From contig JANNXI010000268.1 in the NCBI GenBank assembly GCA_031409495.1, positions 1 to 64,000 of the forward strand: DNA of 64,000 nt. Direction: 5' to 3'. Below are positions 34,765-43,565 of the stretch, piece by piece (position 1 is the first letter of the stretch; each line of letters starts with the position of its first letter). The notes under the pieces were generated by a model. That model was not told the origin of the DNA, searched no databases, and saw only the letters and a program-made list of their open reading frames with translations. The position numbers and the translations under genes were made by a program. The stretch comes from JANMDR01 sp031409495. GTDB lineage: Bacteria > Pseudomonadota > Gammaproteobacteria > Burkholderiales > Usitatibacteraceae.

Positions 34765-35238
34765 ATGAATCTCACCATCACCAAACGTATTTTTGCCACC
34801 TTTGCAGCCCTTGGTATTTTAATCAGCGGCACTTTTATGGCGCAAACCGCACAAGCGCAAGAGGGCGCGCGCTTATCGGGCACAGAAACATTTAAAGATT
34901 TCGGCGGCAAAGCCGGTCTTGAAAAAATCATGGATACGTTTTGGTTAAATTTACTTGCCGAACCAAGCATGAAGCCGTTTTTTACTGAAACTGATCCCGC
35001 GCACTTTAAGAAGCAGTTGGTCGACCAAACCTGTGAAATTATGAACGGCGGCTGCGAATACCAAGGCGGCAAAATGAAGCCGATTCATGCGGGACATTTG
35101 ATTAAGCGCGAACACTTCAATGCCTTAGTTGAGCAGCTTCAAAAGGCAATGACCACCCACAGCGTGCCGTTTGCGTCGCAAAATAAGCTGTTAGCGGCCT
35201 TAGCACCGATGCACCGTGATATCGTTACTAAGCAATAG
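34765..35238 (+). CDS. Exported group 1 truncated haemoglobin
   Basis: 157 residues from the ATG at 34765. An N-terminal signal peptide (FATFAALGILISGTFMAQTA, cleavage near AQA) precedes a truncated globin fold of about 125 residues: TFKDFGGKAGLEKIMDTFWL, ALAPMHRDIV at the end, and a candidate proximal His within MKPIHAGHLIKREHF. Truncated globins bind O2 or NO; most are cytoplasmic, so a signal peptide points to a periplasmic NO or O2 role. It is probably co-transcribed with the DUF3034 gene and ends just before a palindromic terminator. Confidence 0.86.
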   Translation: MNLTITKRIFATFAALGILISGTFMAQTAQAQEGARLSGTETFKDFGGKAGLEKIMDTFWLNLLAEPSMKPFFTETDPAHFKKQLVDQTCEIMNGGCEYQGGKMKPIHAGHLIKREHFNALVEQLQKAMTTHSVPFASQNKLLAALAPMHRDIVTKQ

Positions 35239-35257
35239 TTTTTAGCATAGAAATGAC

Positions 35258-35295
35258 CTGAAGACGCCCTAAAATAGGGCGTCTTCAGTCTTTTT
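35258..35295 (+). terminator. Palindromic repeat, family member d, with T-tract
   Basis: CTGAAGACGCCCTA and TAGGGCGTCTTCAG pair perfectly around a three-base centre (35258-35288), followed by TCTTTTT. This is the clearest case in which the repeat family has the form of a rho-independent terminator. It lies 20 bases past the truncated-haemoglobin stop. Confidence 0.88.
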
Positions 35296-35386
35296 AAGAT
35301 TGATCAGCACGACCTGCTTGCCATTTTTTCGCCACAATCTATCCTAATTTGCACTAAATTGCTGCACAAATCGCACACGATGTAGG

Positions 35387-35422
35387 CCTTAAATGAAGGT
35401 GTCGCCAACCCATCATTTAAGG
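35387..35422 (+). promoter_or_regulatory. Leader hairpin covering the ribosome binding site of the next gene
   Basis: CCTTAAATGA (35387-35396) is perfectly complementary to TCATTTAAGG (35413-35422) with a 16-base loop. The right arm contains the Shine-Dalgarno AAGG of the gene starting at 35431, so the folded leader would hide it. Confidence 0.55.
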
Positions 35423-35430
35423 ACAACGCC

Positions 35431-35682
35431 ATGAAAACCTTGCAATTTAATCGCTTAAACGGTTTCAATTTATTCAGCGTAGCAGCCAGCGCAGCAGTCA
35501 TGGCAGCGATAGCAGTTGCAGCTTCAGTTGTTTTTGTAAGCGTAGTAAACGAGCATGGCGCAAGTAGCCAGCCGCCGGAGCATGATGTGAAGGGCGATTT
35601 ATTTGCCACTATTGAATCACAAGCCGATACCGCCGCTGCAAGTTTTTCACCACGATCATCAACATTAGAAAAATTCGATTAA
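35431..35682 (+). CDS. Small single-pass membrane protein, sigma-operon leader
   Basis: 83 residues with TAAGGA seven bases before the ATG. One hydrophobic Ala/Val-rich helix at about residues 15-42 (LFSVAASAAVMAAIAVAASV) is followed by a polar C-terminal tail. It lies 9 bases before the sigma-factor frame and so probably heads the sigma/anti-sigma operon. The family is not recognised. It could be a membrane sensor or simply a small envelope protein; the ribosome binding site is enclosed in a hairpin. Confidence 0.6.
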   Translation: MKTLQFNRLNGFNLFSVAASAAVMAAIAVAASVVFVSVVNEHGASSQPPEHDVKGDLFATIESQADTAAASFSPRSSTLEKFD

Positions 35683-35691
35683 CACCTAATT

Positions 35692-36510
35692 ATGAACCTC
35701 AGCATCACGCGCGCAACGGGCAACGCAAGTTATTCAACACGTTTAGGTCAGCGCCTAAACGCGTTTATAATTATGCGTATGAATGAGTCAAAAAAACCTC
35801 GGGTTACAAAAGTACCAAGTCGCCTCGCCGCTTGTGTGGCTACGCCCAAGTTGGGCGATACCACCCAGGCAGAGATTGATGCCGCTGCCGCCAACGCCAA
35901 ACGCGATGCCGAAAATTTAGAGCTTTTCTCTCTGGTACAGGCGATGGCGCGGCAGGAACAACCCGCGCTTTCGTGCTTTTATGATCTCACTATGCGACGC
36001 GTTTTTACCATCGCGCAACGCATTGTGCGGCTGCCTGAATTAGCCGAAGAAGTGGTATCTGATACGTATATGCAAGTATGGCGCGAAGCGACACGCTATG
36101 ATGCATCGCGAGGCCGCGTGATGGCTTGGCTGCTGATTGTTGCTCGGAGCCGCGCGCTAGACTGTTTGCGGCGTCAAGACGACACGGTAGCGCACCCTGA
36201 GCCGCACCTCCTGCAAGACATGGAAAGCGATGAACACGGCGATATGCAGCAAGCTGGTGACGCACCTAGCAACGCATCACCACCCGACTTACTCGCCACC
36301 ACGGAACGTAACACCGCCTTGCACCAGGCGCTGCTGACGCTCGCGCCCATCGAGCGACAACTACTGGCGCTCGCTTTTTTTCGCGGTTTAAGTCATGCCG
36401 AAATAGCCGACCACGCCAATCTTGCGCTTGGCACCGTAAAAACCCACATTCGCCGCGCGCTAGCATCCTTGCGCGTCGTTCTTGGCGACAATGCCGCCGA
36501 ATACATTTAA
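35692..36510 (+). CDS. ECF sigma factor of the RpoE/ChrR (ECF11-like) type
   Basis: 272 residues from the first ATG; a shorter start at 35779 (MNESKKPRV) is possible since no clear ribosome binding site marks either. Region 2 is at about residues 85-150 (CFYDLTMRRVFTIAQRIVRL, VSDTYMQVWREATRYDASRG, WLLIVARSRALDCLRR) and region 4 at about 205-262 (LLTLAPIERQLLALAFFRGL, HAEIADHANLALGTVKTHIR). Its downstream neighbour is a ChrR-like cupin, the partner that holds such sigma factors inactive until singlet oxygen or organic peroxides act. Confidence 0.9.
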   Translation: MNLSITRATGNASYSTRLGQRLNAFIIMRMNESKKPRVTKVPSRLAACVATPKLGDTTQAEIDAAAANAKRDAENLELFSLVQAMARQEQPALSCFYDLTMRRVFTIAQRIVRLPELAEEVVSDTYMQVWREATRYDASRGRVMAWLLIVARSRALDCLRRQDDTVAHPEPHLLQDMESDEHGDMQQAGDAPSNASPPDLLATTERNTALHQALLTLAPIERQLLALAFFRGLSHAEIADHANLALGTVKTHIRRALASLRVVLGDNAAEYI

Positions 36511-36520
36511 CGAGATCGCC

Positions 36521-37084
36521 ATGCGCGCCAAGTCAAACACACTGAGCACAATATCAAAAGGCATGACTGATAGTTTGCCGCAAAACACCATCGATGCCAT
36601 CGCGGAAAATTTAGCGCTGATCGACGTAGCACCAGCGCGTAGTGCGCGCGTAAAAGCGGCACTGTTAGCTTGGTCAGTAACGGCAACCAGCATGACAACT
36701 ACGCGCACCACGACGGCTACGGAGACCGAAAAAAACATCAGCACGCACCACGCATTTAATGCAGCCGATAGCGGCGGTGGCGCGAAATGGCGCGTCATTA
36801 ACCCTCTTGTTTCGATGCAAATATTGCACGACGATGGTGAAACCCTGTCTTGGTACGCGCGTTTCCAGCCTGGCGGCCGCCTGCCTGCACACGACCATAC
36901 AGGCGACGAAGAAAGCTTAGTCATCAGCGGCTCGTGCTATTTAAACGACAAACTGATGCAAGTAGGTGACTATCAAGTTTGCCGCGCAGGGTCTCGCCAC
37001 GATAATGTGCATAGTGAACATGGCTGCATGCTGTTCATTCGCACGCCCAAGGCCATGCTGCGCAGCCACGCGCATGCTTATTGA
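36521..37084 (+). CDS. ChrR-type cupin anti-sigma factor
   Basis: 187 residues from the ATG at 36521, with GAGAT upstream and 10 bases after the sigma stop; an in-frame ATG at 36491 inside the sigma gene is possible. The C-terminal half is a cupin domain (MQILHDDGETLSWYARFQPG, then HDHTGDEESLVISG and SRHDNVHSEHGC) with His and Glu ligands for a metal. The N-terminal half resembles a sigma-binding segment but lacks an obvious HxxxCxxC zinc site. In the family, oxidant attack on the cupin side triggers release of the sigma factor. Confidence 0.82.
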   Translation: MRAKSNTLSTISKGMTDSLPQNTIDAIAENLALIDVAPARSARVKAALLAWSVTATSMTTTRTTTATETEKNISTHHAFNAADSGGGAKWRVINPLVSMQILHDDGETLSWYARFQPGGRLPAHDHTGDEESLVISGSCYLNDKLMQVGDYQVCRAGSRHDNVHSEHGCMLFIRTPKAMLRSHAHAY

Positions 37085-37173
37085 TTGGCGCTTTCCAAAG
37101 CATGATTTGCGCAAGTACCGAGCAACACCAGGAACAACGCATTGGAACAACAAACAAGAGAAATTAGCAGTAA

Positions 37174-37218
37174 AAATAGCCTGAAGGTGCCCTATTTTAG
37201 GGCTTCTTCAGGCTATTT
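37174..37218. terminator. Palindromic repeat, family member e (terminator after the ChrR-type gene)
   Basis: A long stem: AAATAGCCTGAAG at 37174-37186 pairs with CTTCAGGCTATTT at 37206-37218, and inside it GCCCTATTTTAGGGC continues the hairpin. A short T run follows (CTTTT). The rest of the 268-base gap to the reductase gene shows no other clear element. Confidence 0.8.
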
Positions 37219-37352
37219 CTTTTAAAAAAGCAACATTTACCCACGTTGGGGGAGGATCACCGGCTAAGTGGCTTGCTCGCATCACGAAACAAATAGGGTA
37301 TATTTATTTTTTCGGCTCACCATCCAACACACCAACTTAAAAAGAAAGTCTC

Positions 37353-38360
37353 ATGTCTAATACCATAGAAGTAACCCGTGCCATATACGAACAACGTGGT
37401 CCAGTACCACAGGAATCTATTGCTGCAGTGAAGCAAACTTTACCAGCGCTCACGCCGAGCCAAGTTCTCATTGAAGTACTGGCTTCCCCTATTAACCCTT
37501 CCGACGTGCTCACCCTTACTGGCGGCTATGGCATATTGCCACCGTTGCCTGCAGTGGGTGGCAATGAAGGCGTTGGTAAAGTTGCGGCGATTGGCGATGA
37601 TGTGATGAGCCTAACTGTAGGCCAAATGGTGTTGCTGCCTGTGGGCACGGGTACGTGGTCAACACACATCGTGGCAGACGCTCGCAAAGTCATGGCTGCG
37701 CCGAAGGGCGCGGATCCTGAACAATTAAGTATGTTGACGGTAAACCCACCCACGGCATCGTTGATGCTGTCTGAGTTTGTGGACTTAAAAGAGGGTGATT
37801 GGGTCATTCAAAACGCAGCTAACTCTGGTGTGGGCGCGTATTTGGTGCAGTTAGCAAAACTACGCGGCTTAAAAACAGTGAATATCGTGCGCCGTGATAG
37901 CGCCATTGACGGCGTTAAAGCCATGGGGGGCGATGTAGTCATCACCGACGGCAAGGGCTTCGGTAAGCGGGTGGCTGAAGCAACAGGCGGCGCAAAAATA
38001 ATGCTCGGCATTGACGCGGTGGGTGGCGCTGCAACCGACCGCCTAGCGTCATGCTTGGGCGAAGGCGGCACGCTGGTTAACTACGGCATGATGAGCGGCG
38101 AACCTTGCCAGGTGTCGCCAGCTAACTTCGTGTTTCGGAACATCACCTTAAAAGGTTTTTGGCTGGCGTTTTGGTTTCGGAACGCCACGCCACAACAACA
38201 AGCCGCTACGTTTGGCAGTATTGCTAAGCTGATTGCTGAAGGCAAATTACACACGGCAATTCATGCACGTTATGGCTTGAGCCAGATTAAAGAGGCCGTG
38301 GCCGCAGCAGCAGCTGGCGAGCGCAATGGTAAGATTTTGGTGGTGCCCGGTTTAGGCTAA
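37353..38360 (+). CDS. MDR-family zinc-free reductase (MECR/ETR1-like, quinone or enoyl reductase)
   Basis: 335 residues. The medium-chain dehydrogenase fold is clear: VLIEVLASPINPSDVLTLTG, GNEGVGKVAAIGDDVMSLTV, and the NADP-binding NAANSGVGAYLVQLAKLRGL. Structural zinc cysteines are absent. The segment INPSD..TLTGGYG and the pattern TVNPPTASLML resemble mitochondrial/bacterial enoyl-thioester reductases of the MECR branch. It would reduce 2-enoyl thioesters or quinones with NADPH. It stands alone and ends at a bidirectional palindrome facing the aru operon. Confidence 0.88.
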   Translation: MSNTIEVTRAIYEQRGPVPQESIAAVKQTLPALTPSQVLIEVLASPINPSDVLTLTGGYGILPPLPAVGGNEGVGKVAAIGDDVMSLTVGQMVLLPVGTGTWSTHIVADARKVMAAPKGADPEQLSMLTVNPPTASLMLSEFVDLKEGDWVIQNAANSGVGAYLVQLAKLRGLKTVNIVRRDSAIDGVKAMGGDVVITDGKGFGKRVAEATGGAKIMLGIDAVGGAATDRLASCLGEGGTLVNYGMMSGEPCQVSPANFVFRNITLKGFWLAFWFRNATPQQQAATFGSIAKLIAEGKLHTAIHARYGLSQIKEAVAAAAAGERNGKILVVPGLG

Positions 38361-38383
38361 ACTTGCTGCAGCAGCACCCTACA

Positions 38384-38426
38384 AATAGGCTGTAGATGCC
38401 CGAAAATAGGGCATCTACAGCCTATT
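38384..38426. terminator. Palindromic repeat, family member f, between convergent genes
   Basis: AATAGGCTGTAGATGCCC pairs with GGGCATCTACAGCCTATT around a short AT core. It lies exactly between the convergent reductase (stop 38360) and aruB (stop at 38430), so it is likely a bidirectional terminator. Confidence 0.82.
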
Positions 38427-38429
38427 AAT

Positions 38430-39791
38430 TTAGATGGTTTGGAATGGGTAAACGGAACCCAGCTGCAAGATTTGGGTTAGGCTATCCAGCGCCGCGCGGG
38501 ATTCATCGAGCAATTGCGGATCACCCAAATCTGCCTCAGCCATACGATCCCGATAATGCTGCTTTACCCACGTCGTAAGCGTGGTGTACAGCGCCGGGGT
38601 AAGCAACACGCCAGGATTTACGGCGGCAGCTTCGGTTGCGGTTAATTCAACGCGCAGCCGGAGGCAGGCGGGGCCGCCACCGTTGCGCATGCTTTCACGT
38701 AGATCCATCACCAGCACTTTTTTAATCGGTGTCAATGCCGCTTCCGTCAGCCCTTGTAAATAATGCCAAACCCGCGCGTTATTCTTACATTCACTCGGCA
38801 CCAGCAACATCATGCTGCCATCGGCTTGGCTTAATAACTGGCTATTAAACAAATAGGAACTTACGGCGTCGGCCACACTTACCGCGTTGCTCGGCACCAC
38901 AACAGCCACAAAACTGGCGCCTTGTTTTTGCTTTAGCTCCGCGATCACAGCCGCTTGATCTAAAAACGCCTGCTCATGACAAAACAATACATTACCGTTA
39001 CCAACAGCAATTACGTCGTTGTGAAACACTCCTGCGTCAATCACGTCGGGATGTTGCTGTGCGTAAACCACATGCGCGTCAGAAAGCCCGTGTAGGCGTG
39101 CCACCGCCTGCGAAGCTTCAAGGGATTGCCGCGCGGGAAAGCGCTTCGGCGCAGGTTTAGAAGTATCAAAACCATGCGCGCCATAGACAAAAAACTCTAC
39201 CCCGCGTTGACCATACTCTGCACAAAACCTGGTGTGGTTAGCCGCACCCTCGTCGCCCAAGGCCGGACAGTTTTGCAGCGCGCCGTGATGCGCAAAATAT
39301 TGCGCATTGGGAAACATCGCCTGCAACAATCTGCTCGTTTGCGGATGCTCCATCGCCCGATGAAATTTATTGTTTAAATTTGCCGCAGTAAAATGTACGC
39401 GGCCATCAGCCGTATTGGCCGATGGGCTCACCGTGGCGGCGTTGGCCGTCCACATAGATGAAGCACTACACACGCTATTGAATATTGCAGGTGCATTTTT
39501 TACCGCTACGCTAATCACTTGCGCATCGCTACCAACAAAGCCTAATGCCTGCAAAGCCCCTATATTCGGGCGTTCGTGGGGTGCAAATACGCCTTGCGAA
39601 AAGCCCTGATCATGCAGGGCCTTCATTTTATCAAGCCCTTGCAGCGCGGCAAGCTTAGGGTTAGCGACTGCACCCTGATTATTGCTCGACGCAATATTGC
39701 CAAAAGATAAGCCACTGTAATTATGCGTGGGCCCGACTAAACCGTCGAAGTTAAACTCAGTAGTACGTGCTTTAGGTAATGGCGTTTGCAT
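38430..39791 (-). CDS. astB: N-succinylarginine dihydrolase
   Basis: 453 residues, the usual length. AstB/AruB converts N2-succinylarginine to N2-succinylornithine, CO2 and two ammonia, step two of the arginine succinyltransferase pathway. The N terminus FNFDGLVGPTHNYSGLSFGN is diagnostic, as are FHNDVIAVGNGNVLFCHEQA and SMRNGGGPACLRLRVEL near the C terminus, which carry the His and Cys catalytic residues of the amidinotransferase fold. It is the last gene of the minus-strand aru operon and lies 11 bases after astD. Confidence 0.96.
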   Translation of the reverse strand: MQTPLPKARTTEFNFDGLVGPTHNYSGLSFGNIASSNNQGAVANPKLAALQGLDKMKALHDQGFSQGVFAPHERPNIGALQALGFVGSDAQVISVAVKNAPAIFNSVCSASSMWTANAATVSPSANTADGRVHFTAANLNNKFHRAMEHPQTSRLLQAMFPNAQYFAHHGALQNCPALGDEGAANHTRFCAEYGQRGVEFFVYGAHGFDTSKPAPKRFPARQSLEASQAVARLHGLSDAHVVYAQQHPDVIDAGVFHNDVIAVGNGNVLFCHEQAFLDQAAVIAELKQKQGASFVAVVVPSNAVSVADAVSSYLFNSQLLSQADGSMMLLVPSECKNNARVWHYLQGLTEAALTPIKKVLVMDLRESMRNGGGPACLRLRVELTATEAAAVNPGVLLTPALYTTLTTWVKQHYRDRMAEADLGDPQLLDESRAALDSLTQILQLGSVYPFQTI

Positions 39792-39802
39792 GATTTATCT
39801 TT

Positions 39803-41278
39803 CTACATCACTAAGCCGGGGCTTAAACTTTTAGGCATCGACAAGGTGGTGCTTTCAAGCGACGCTTGCGGGTAAGCGCAATAGTCGGCGGCGTAATAGG
39901 CGCTGGCGCGGTGATTACCGCTGGCGCCTACGCCGCCAAACGGCGCGGCGCTTGATGCGCCTGTGAGCGGGCGATTCCAGTTAACGATACCCGCGCGAAT
40001 ATGTTGTCTAAAATAAGCGTATTCCTCACTGTTGCCAGACAGCAAACCTGCCGCTAGGCCGTAACGGGTTTTATTGGCCAGCGCAACAGCTTGCTCCATA
40101 TTGGCCACTTGAAACACCTGCAGCAACGGCCCAAACAATTCTTCGTCGGGGATATTTATAACCGCATTGACATCCAACAAACCGGGCGACAACAGCCCTG
40201 AAAGTGGCTTTAATAGGCGCATTGCTGGCATTCCGCGCGCGCCGCGCTCAATCAAGCTGGCTTGCGCTTGCAGCAGCATATCTGCAGCTTTAGCGGTAAT
40301 TACGCCACCCATAAATGGCTGGGGATTATCATCAAAACCGCCAACAACGATATTTTGGGTAACCTCCGTTAAGCGTGCCAATAATGCTTGGCTACTAATT
40401 TTGCGTGTGGGTGAATCAATGATAATCAAGCGCCGGGCACAGGTACAACGCTGGCCAGCTGAGATAAATGCCGACTGAATAATGCAATGTACAGCGGCAT
40501 CAAGGTCATCAATATCACCGACGACCAGCGCATTGTTACCGCCCATTTCTAAGGCTAAAATTTTTGCTGTTTCGCCTGCAGCTTGGCGATGCAGGATGTT
40601 TCCGGTGCTCGATGAACCGGTAAAAAACAACCCATCTAAACCTAAGTGCGCCGCTAGAGAAATGCCCGTTTCGCGTCCGCCTTGCAACAAACTCAACACC
40701 CCAGCTTCAATTCCTGCCTCTTCCCAAATTTTTACCGTTAACTCGGCAACACCCGGGGTCAGTTCGCTCGGCTTAAAAACAACGGTATTGCCCGCTAACA
40801 ACGCTGGAACAATATGGCCATTGGGCAAATGTCCGGGAAAATTGTATGGCCCAAAAACTGCCACAACGCCATGCGGCCGGTGACGCAATACCGCTTGATG
40901 ATCTGCAGCTTGGGTACTACGCTCCCCTGCGCGTTCGGCTTGCGCTTGGATTGAAATTTCTACTTTGCCAATCATGGTCGTCACTTCTGTGAGCGATTCC
41001 CACTTTGGCTTACCGGTTTCTAGGCCAATTTGCATAGCGAGTGCTTCCCGATACTGCTCCAAACACTGCGCAAACTTGCGCACTAGCGCTATCCGATGGG
41101 CGAGCGGCGTATGCGCCCACGTAGCTGCGGCGTGGCGGGCAGCGGTAACGGCCGCATCCACTTGCCCAACACTGGCAGCATTCCCTTGCCAAGCCAGTCG
41201 TTGATCTGCCGCATTTTGGGTAGAAAAATGCGCGCCTTCACCGGCGCACCACTTACCTGCAATATATTGAACGTTCAT
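39803..41278 (-). CDS. astD: N-succinylglutamate 5-semialdehyde dehydrogenase
   Basis: 491 residues. AstD/AruD oxidises succinylglutamate semialdehyde with NAD to N-succinylglutamate. Family signatures include VAVFGPYNFPGHLPNGHIVP, FTGSSSTGNILHRQ, the catalytic Glu in LEMGGNN and the nucleophile Cys in SAGQRCTCARRL. It lies between aruG (78 bases upstream) and astB (11 bases downstream). Location is cytoplasmic. Confidence 0.96.
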   Translation of the reverse strand: MNVQYIAGKWCAGEGAHFSTQNAADQRLAWQGNAASVGQVDAAVTAARHAAATWAHTPLAHRIALVRKFAQCLEQYREALAMQIGLETGKPKWESLTEVTTMIGKVEISIQAQAERAGERSTQAADHQAVLRHRPHGVVAVFGPYNFPGHLPNGHIVPALLAGNTVVFKPSELTPGVAELTVKIWEEAGIEAGVLSLLQGGRETGISLAAHLGLDGLFFTGSSSTGNILHRQAAGETAKILALEMGGNNALVVGDIDDLDAAVHCIIQSAFISAGQRCTCARRLIIIDSPTRKISSQALLARLTEVTQNIVVGGFDDNPQPFMGGVITAKAADMLLQAQASLIERGARGMPAMRLLKPLSGLLSPGLLDVNAVINIPDEELFGPLLQVFQVANMEQAVALANKTRYGLAAGLLSGNSEEYAYFRQHIRAGIVNWNRPLTGASSAAPFGGVGASGNHRASAYYAADYCAYPQASLESTTLSMPKSLSPGLVM

Positions 41279-41356
41279 TGAAACCTCTTATATTTAGCCG
41301 AGTCCATAGCCAACAGCCATTCGCCAACAACCATTTGCCAACAACCATTAGCCTAT

Positions 41357-42409
41357 TTAGGCGCGGGCAGACAGCGCAACAATTCTCGCTTGATCCCCAG
41401 CTACCAATCCTAATGCCTTCAAGATGTCCGTATTTAGGGGAATTACAGCCTGCTCTTTTATTTGCTGAGGAGTGAGCGATGATGCGAAAACACAAGCGCG
41501 AAAATCTATTTTTTTAGTGTTGGCAACTATATATCGAGTCGGCGCTGATGCAGATTCTGGCGCATTGTCAAAAGCAGCTACCGTCACGGCAAAGCTTTGC
41601 GCGACCGCGCGGACATCATCCACATTACATTCAACTGTAGGCCCCGCATCAAAAATATCCACATGCCCTTCATAGCGAAAACCTTCACTTTCCAACATGC
41701 TGCGTGCAGGCAGCGTCGCCTCGTGGGTTTTGCCAATAACCGCCTGCGCTTCGGGTGTCAAAAATGAGCTGTAAAGCGGATGCTTGGGCATCAGCTCCGC
41801 CACAAATGATTTTTGCCCGATACCTGTTAAATAGTCGGCTTGGGAGAACTCCATGGAGAAAAAGTGGCGGCCTAAACTTTCCCAAAACGGCGATGCGCCT
41901 TTTTCGTCCGATACGCCACGCAGTTCAGCAATAATTTTCTGTGAAAACAGCGCGCGGAACTGCGCGATAAACAAGAAACGACACTTTGACAACAGCGCGC
42001 CATTTTTCCCCACCCGATATTCAGGGTCTAAAAACAAAGAACAAAGCTCGGAGTGGCCGGTGTGGTCGTTTGATAAAAATAACGTGGGCGTTTGCGTAAA
42101 AATACCGAGCTCTTTAGACGCGTGCACCACTTGACCCACACGGTAGGAATACCAAGGCTCACGCAAGCCCACGGCTGCTGCCACAGCACAAGTACCGACA
42201 ATTTTGTGCTGCGCTAAGTCTTCCAGCACAAACATGTAAATTTGCTCGGCGGGTTCCGCATCACCCGAAAAAGACGCCACCGACGCGGCAATGCGTGCTT
42301 CCAATAACTTTTCATTATTGGGCAACGTGGTTAAACCGATGCCGGTTTTAGCGGCAAGCTGCATCAGCGCTGCTAGATCATCTGTTGCAATAGGGCGAAT
42401 GCACATCAT
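41357..42409 (-). CDS. aruG: Arginine N-succinyltransferase, beta-type subunit
   Basis: 350 residues (or 349 from the adjacent ATG at 42406). Arginine N-succinyltransferase adds succinyl from succinyl-CoA to the alpha-amino group of arginine. The sequence follows the AruG paralogue: TGIGLTTLPNNEKLLEARIA, GLREPWYSYRVGQVVHASKE, PTLFLSNDHTGHSELCSLFL and SPFWESLGRHFFSMEFSQAD. Together with the preceding AruF it would form the heteromeric enzyme known in Pseudomonas. A degenerate palindromic-repeat-like stretch lies in its 3' part at 41419-41448 without disturbing the frame. Confidence 0.95.
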   Translation of the reverse strand: MMCIRPIATDDLAALMQLAAKTGIGLTTLPNNEKLLEARIAASVASFSGDAEPAEQIYMFVLEDLAQHKIVGTCAVAAAVGLREPWYSYRVGQVVHASKELGIFTQTPTLFLSNDHTGHSELCSLFLDPEYRVGKNGALLSKCRFLFIAQFRALFSQKIIAELRGVSDEKGASPFWESLGRHFFSMEFSQADYLTGIGQKSFVAELMPKHPLYSSFLTPEAQAVIGKTHEATLPARSMLESEGFRYEGHVDIFDAGPTVECNVDDVRAVAQSFAVTVAAFDNAPESASAPTRYIVANTKKIDFRACVFASSLTPQQIKEQAVIPLNTDILKALGLVAGDQARIVALSARA

Positions 42410-42433
42410 TTTTTAAGTTTGCCTCTTATTATT

Positions 42434-43555
42434 TTAGCGCGTGGTATTTGCGGGCAAATACACCGGAACTATTCGCACATCATCGCCATTGACAATTTCT
42501 AGCGCTGCCATCATTTCTTCCGACAGCACCACCGTGTCGCCTAAGCCCGCCGCTACGTTAGCCAAGGTGGCGCGGAAGCGCTCGGTTTCGGTGTTAGCGA
42601 TGATACAAAGCTGGGCATTTTCAAGCGTCCGCTGGCTTGGCAAAGTACCCAGTGATGGTACGCGCGCGGCCGCTTTAGCCGCAATGTGCAGGTTCGATGC
42701 TGTCGAAGTGTCACCGGCAATCGCACGTTTTTTTATGCTATTAAATACGCTGCGAAGCCCCGAAATACGGGCCTCTACAGTCGGTCCGCCGTCAAAAATA
42801 TCAATATAGGTATCGGCTTCAAAGCCTTCATCCATCAAAATGGAAAACGGCAATTCACCCACAGGATGTAATTGACCAATAGCTAACTTTGCATCAGCCG
42901 GCAGGAGCGGGACATAAATTGGATATTGCGGCATTAGTTCAGCAATAAAGGTTTTGCTGCGCCCGCCAGACAGCTGCTCGGCTTGCGGATAACCCATGTT
43001 AAAAAAGCGTTTGCCGACGGCATTCCAAAACGGTGAATTACCTTCGTCGTCACACACGCCCGGACTTTCAGCCGCAATGCGCTCAGGAAAGCGATTCGCA
43101 TGCTCCGCCATAAATAACAGCCGCGCTCTGGACAGCAACTGCGGCAGCGTGCCATCTTGGTGTTCGGGCTTGATATAAAAGGACGACAGCAGCGCCAAAC
43201 CAGTCAAATCATGACACAAATGCAGCGAGTGAATTTTATTAGACACCCCAAGCTGTTGGGAGGCATGCACAATAATTTCGTTGCGGTAGCTATAAAAACG
43301 ATCATGAAAGCCAGCAGACGCAACAATACCACTCGTACCAATTACTTCGCCCGTAGCGGTATTTTCCAATACAAAAAAATAGGATTCCTCACCACACACA
43401 TCCACTTCAGCAGCCAAAGAATGGATTGAATTGGCAATTTTATCCCGCAGCCGGTCATGGTCAGGAGGCAAGGAGGTAATACCCACCACACTCACCGCAG
43501 CAATAGCTTCTACAGCGGACAAATCGGCAAGGCGACAGGGTCTAAGTACAATCAT
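42434..43555 (-). CDS. aruF: Arginine N-succinyltransferase, alpha-type subunit
   Basis: 373 residues starting at MIVLRPCRLADLSAVEAIAA (ATG 43555, 10 bases after the aminotransferase stop); an upstream in-frame start lies inside the previous gene. The AruF pattern is clear: GEESYFFVLENTATGEVIGT, SGIVASAGFHDRFYSYRNEI, HNKIH-like SNKIHSLHLCHDLTG and FIAELMPQYPIYVPLLPADA. It is somewhat longer than Pseudomonas AruF, with an extra Ala-rich stretch near residue 295. It pairs with AruG. A 32-base stretch at 42749-42780 resembles the palindromic repeat but encodes conserved protein. Confidence 0.95.
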   Translation of the reverse strand: MIVLRPCRLADLSAVEAIAAVSVVGITSLPPDHDRLRDKIANSIHSLAAEVDVCGEESYFFVLENTATGEVIGTSGIVASAGFHDRFYSYRNEIIVHASQQLGVSNKIHSLHLCHDLTGLALLSSFYIKPEHQDGTLPQLLSRARLLFMAEHANRFPERIAAESPGVCDDEGNSPFWNAVGKRFFNMGYPQAEQLSGGRSKTFIAELMPQYPIYVPLLPADAKLAIGQLHPVGELPFSILMDEGFEADTYIDIFDGGPTVEARISGLRSVFNSIKKRAIAGDTSTASNLHIAAKAAARVPSLGTLPSQRTLENAQLCIIANTETERFRATLANVAAGLGDTVVLSEEMMAALEIVNGDDVRIVPVYLPANTTR

Positions 43556-43565
43556 GGCGTTCTTT

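Noticed and set aside
42749..42780. Mobile palindromic element inserted into aruF
   Set aside because: The encoded residues align without a gap to the AruF family, so the similarity to the repeat is not due to insertion.
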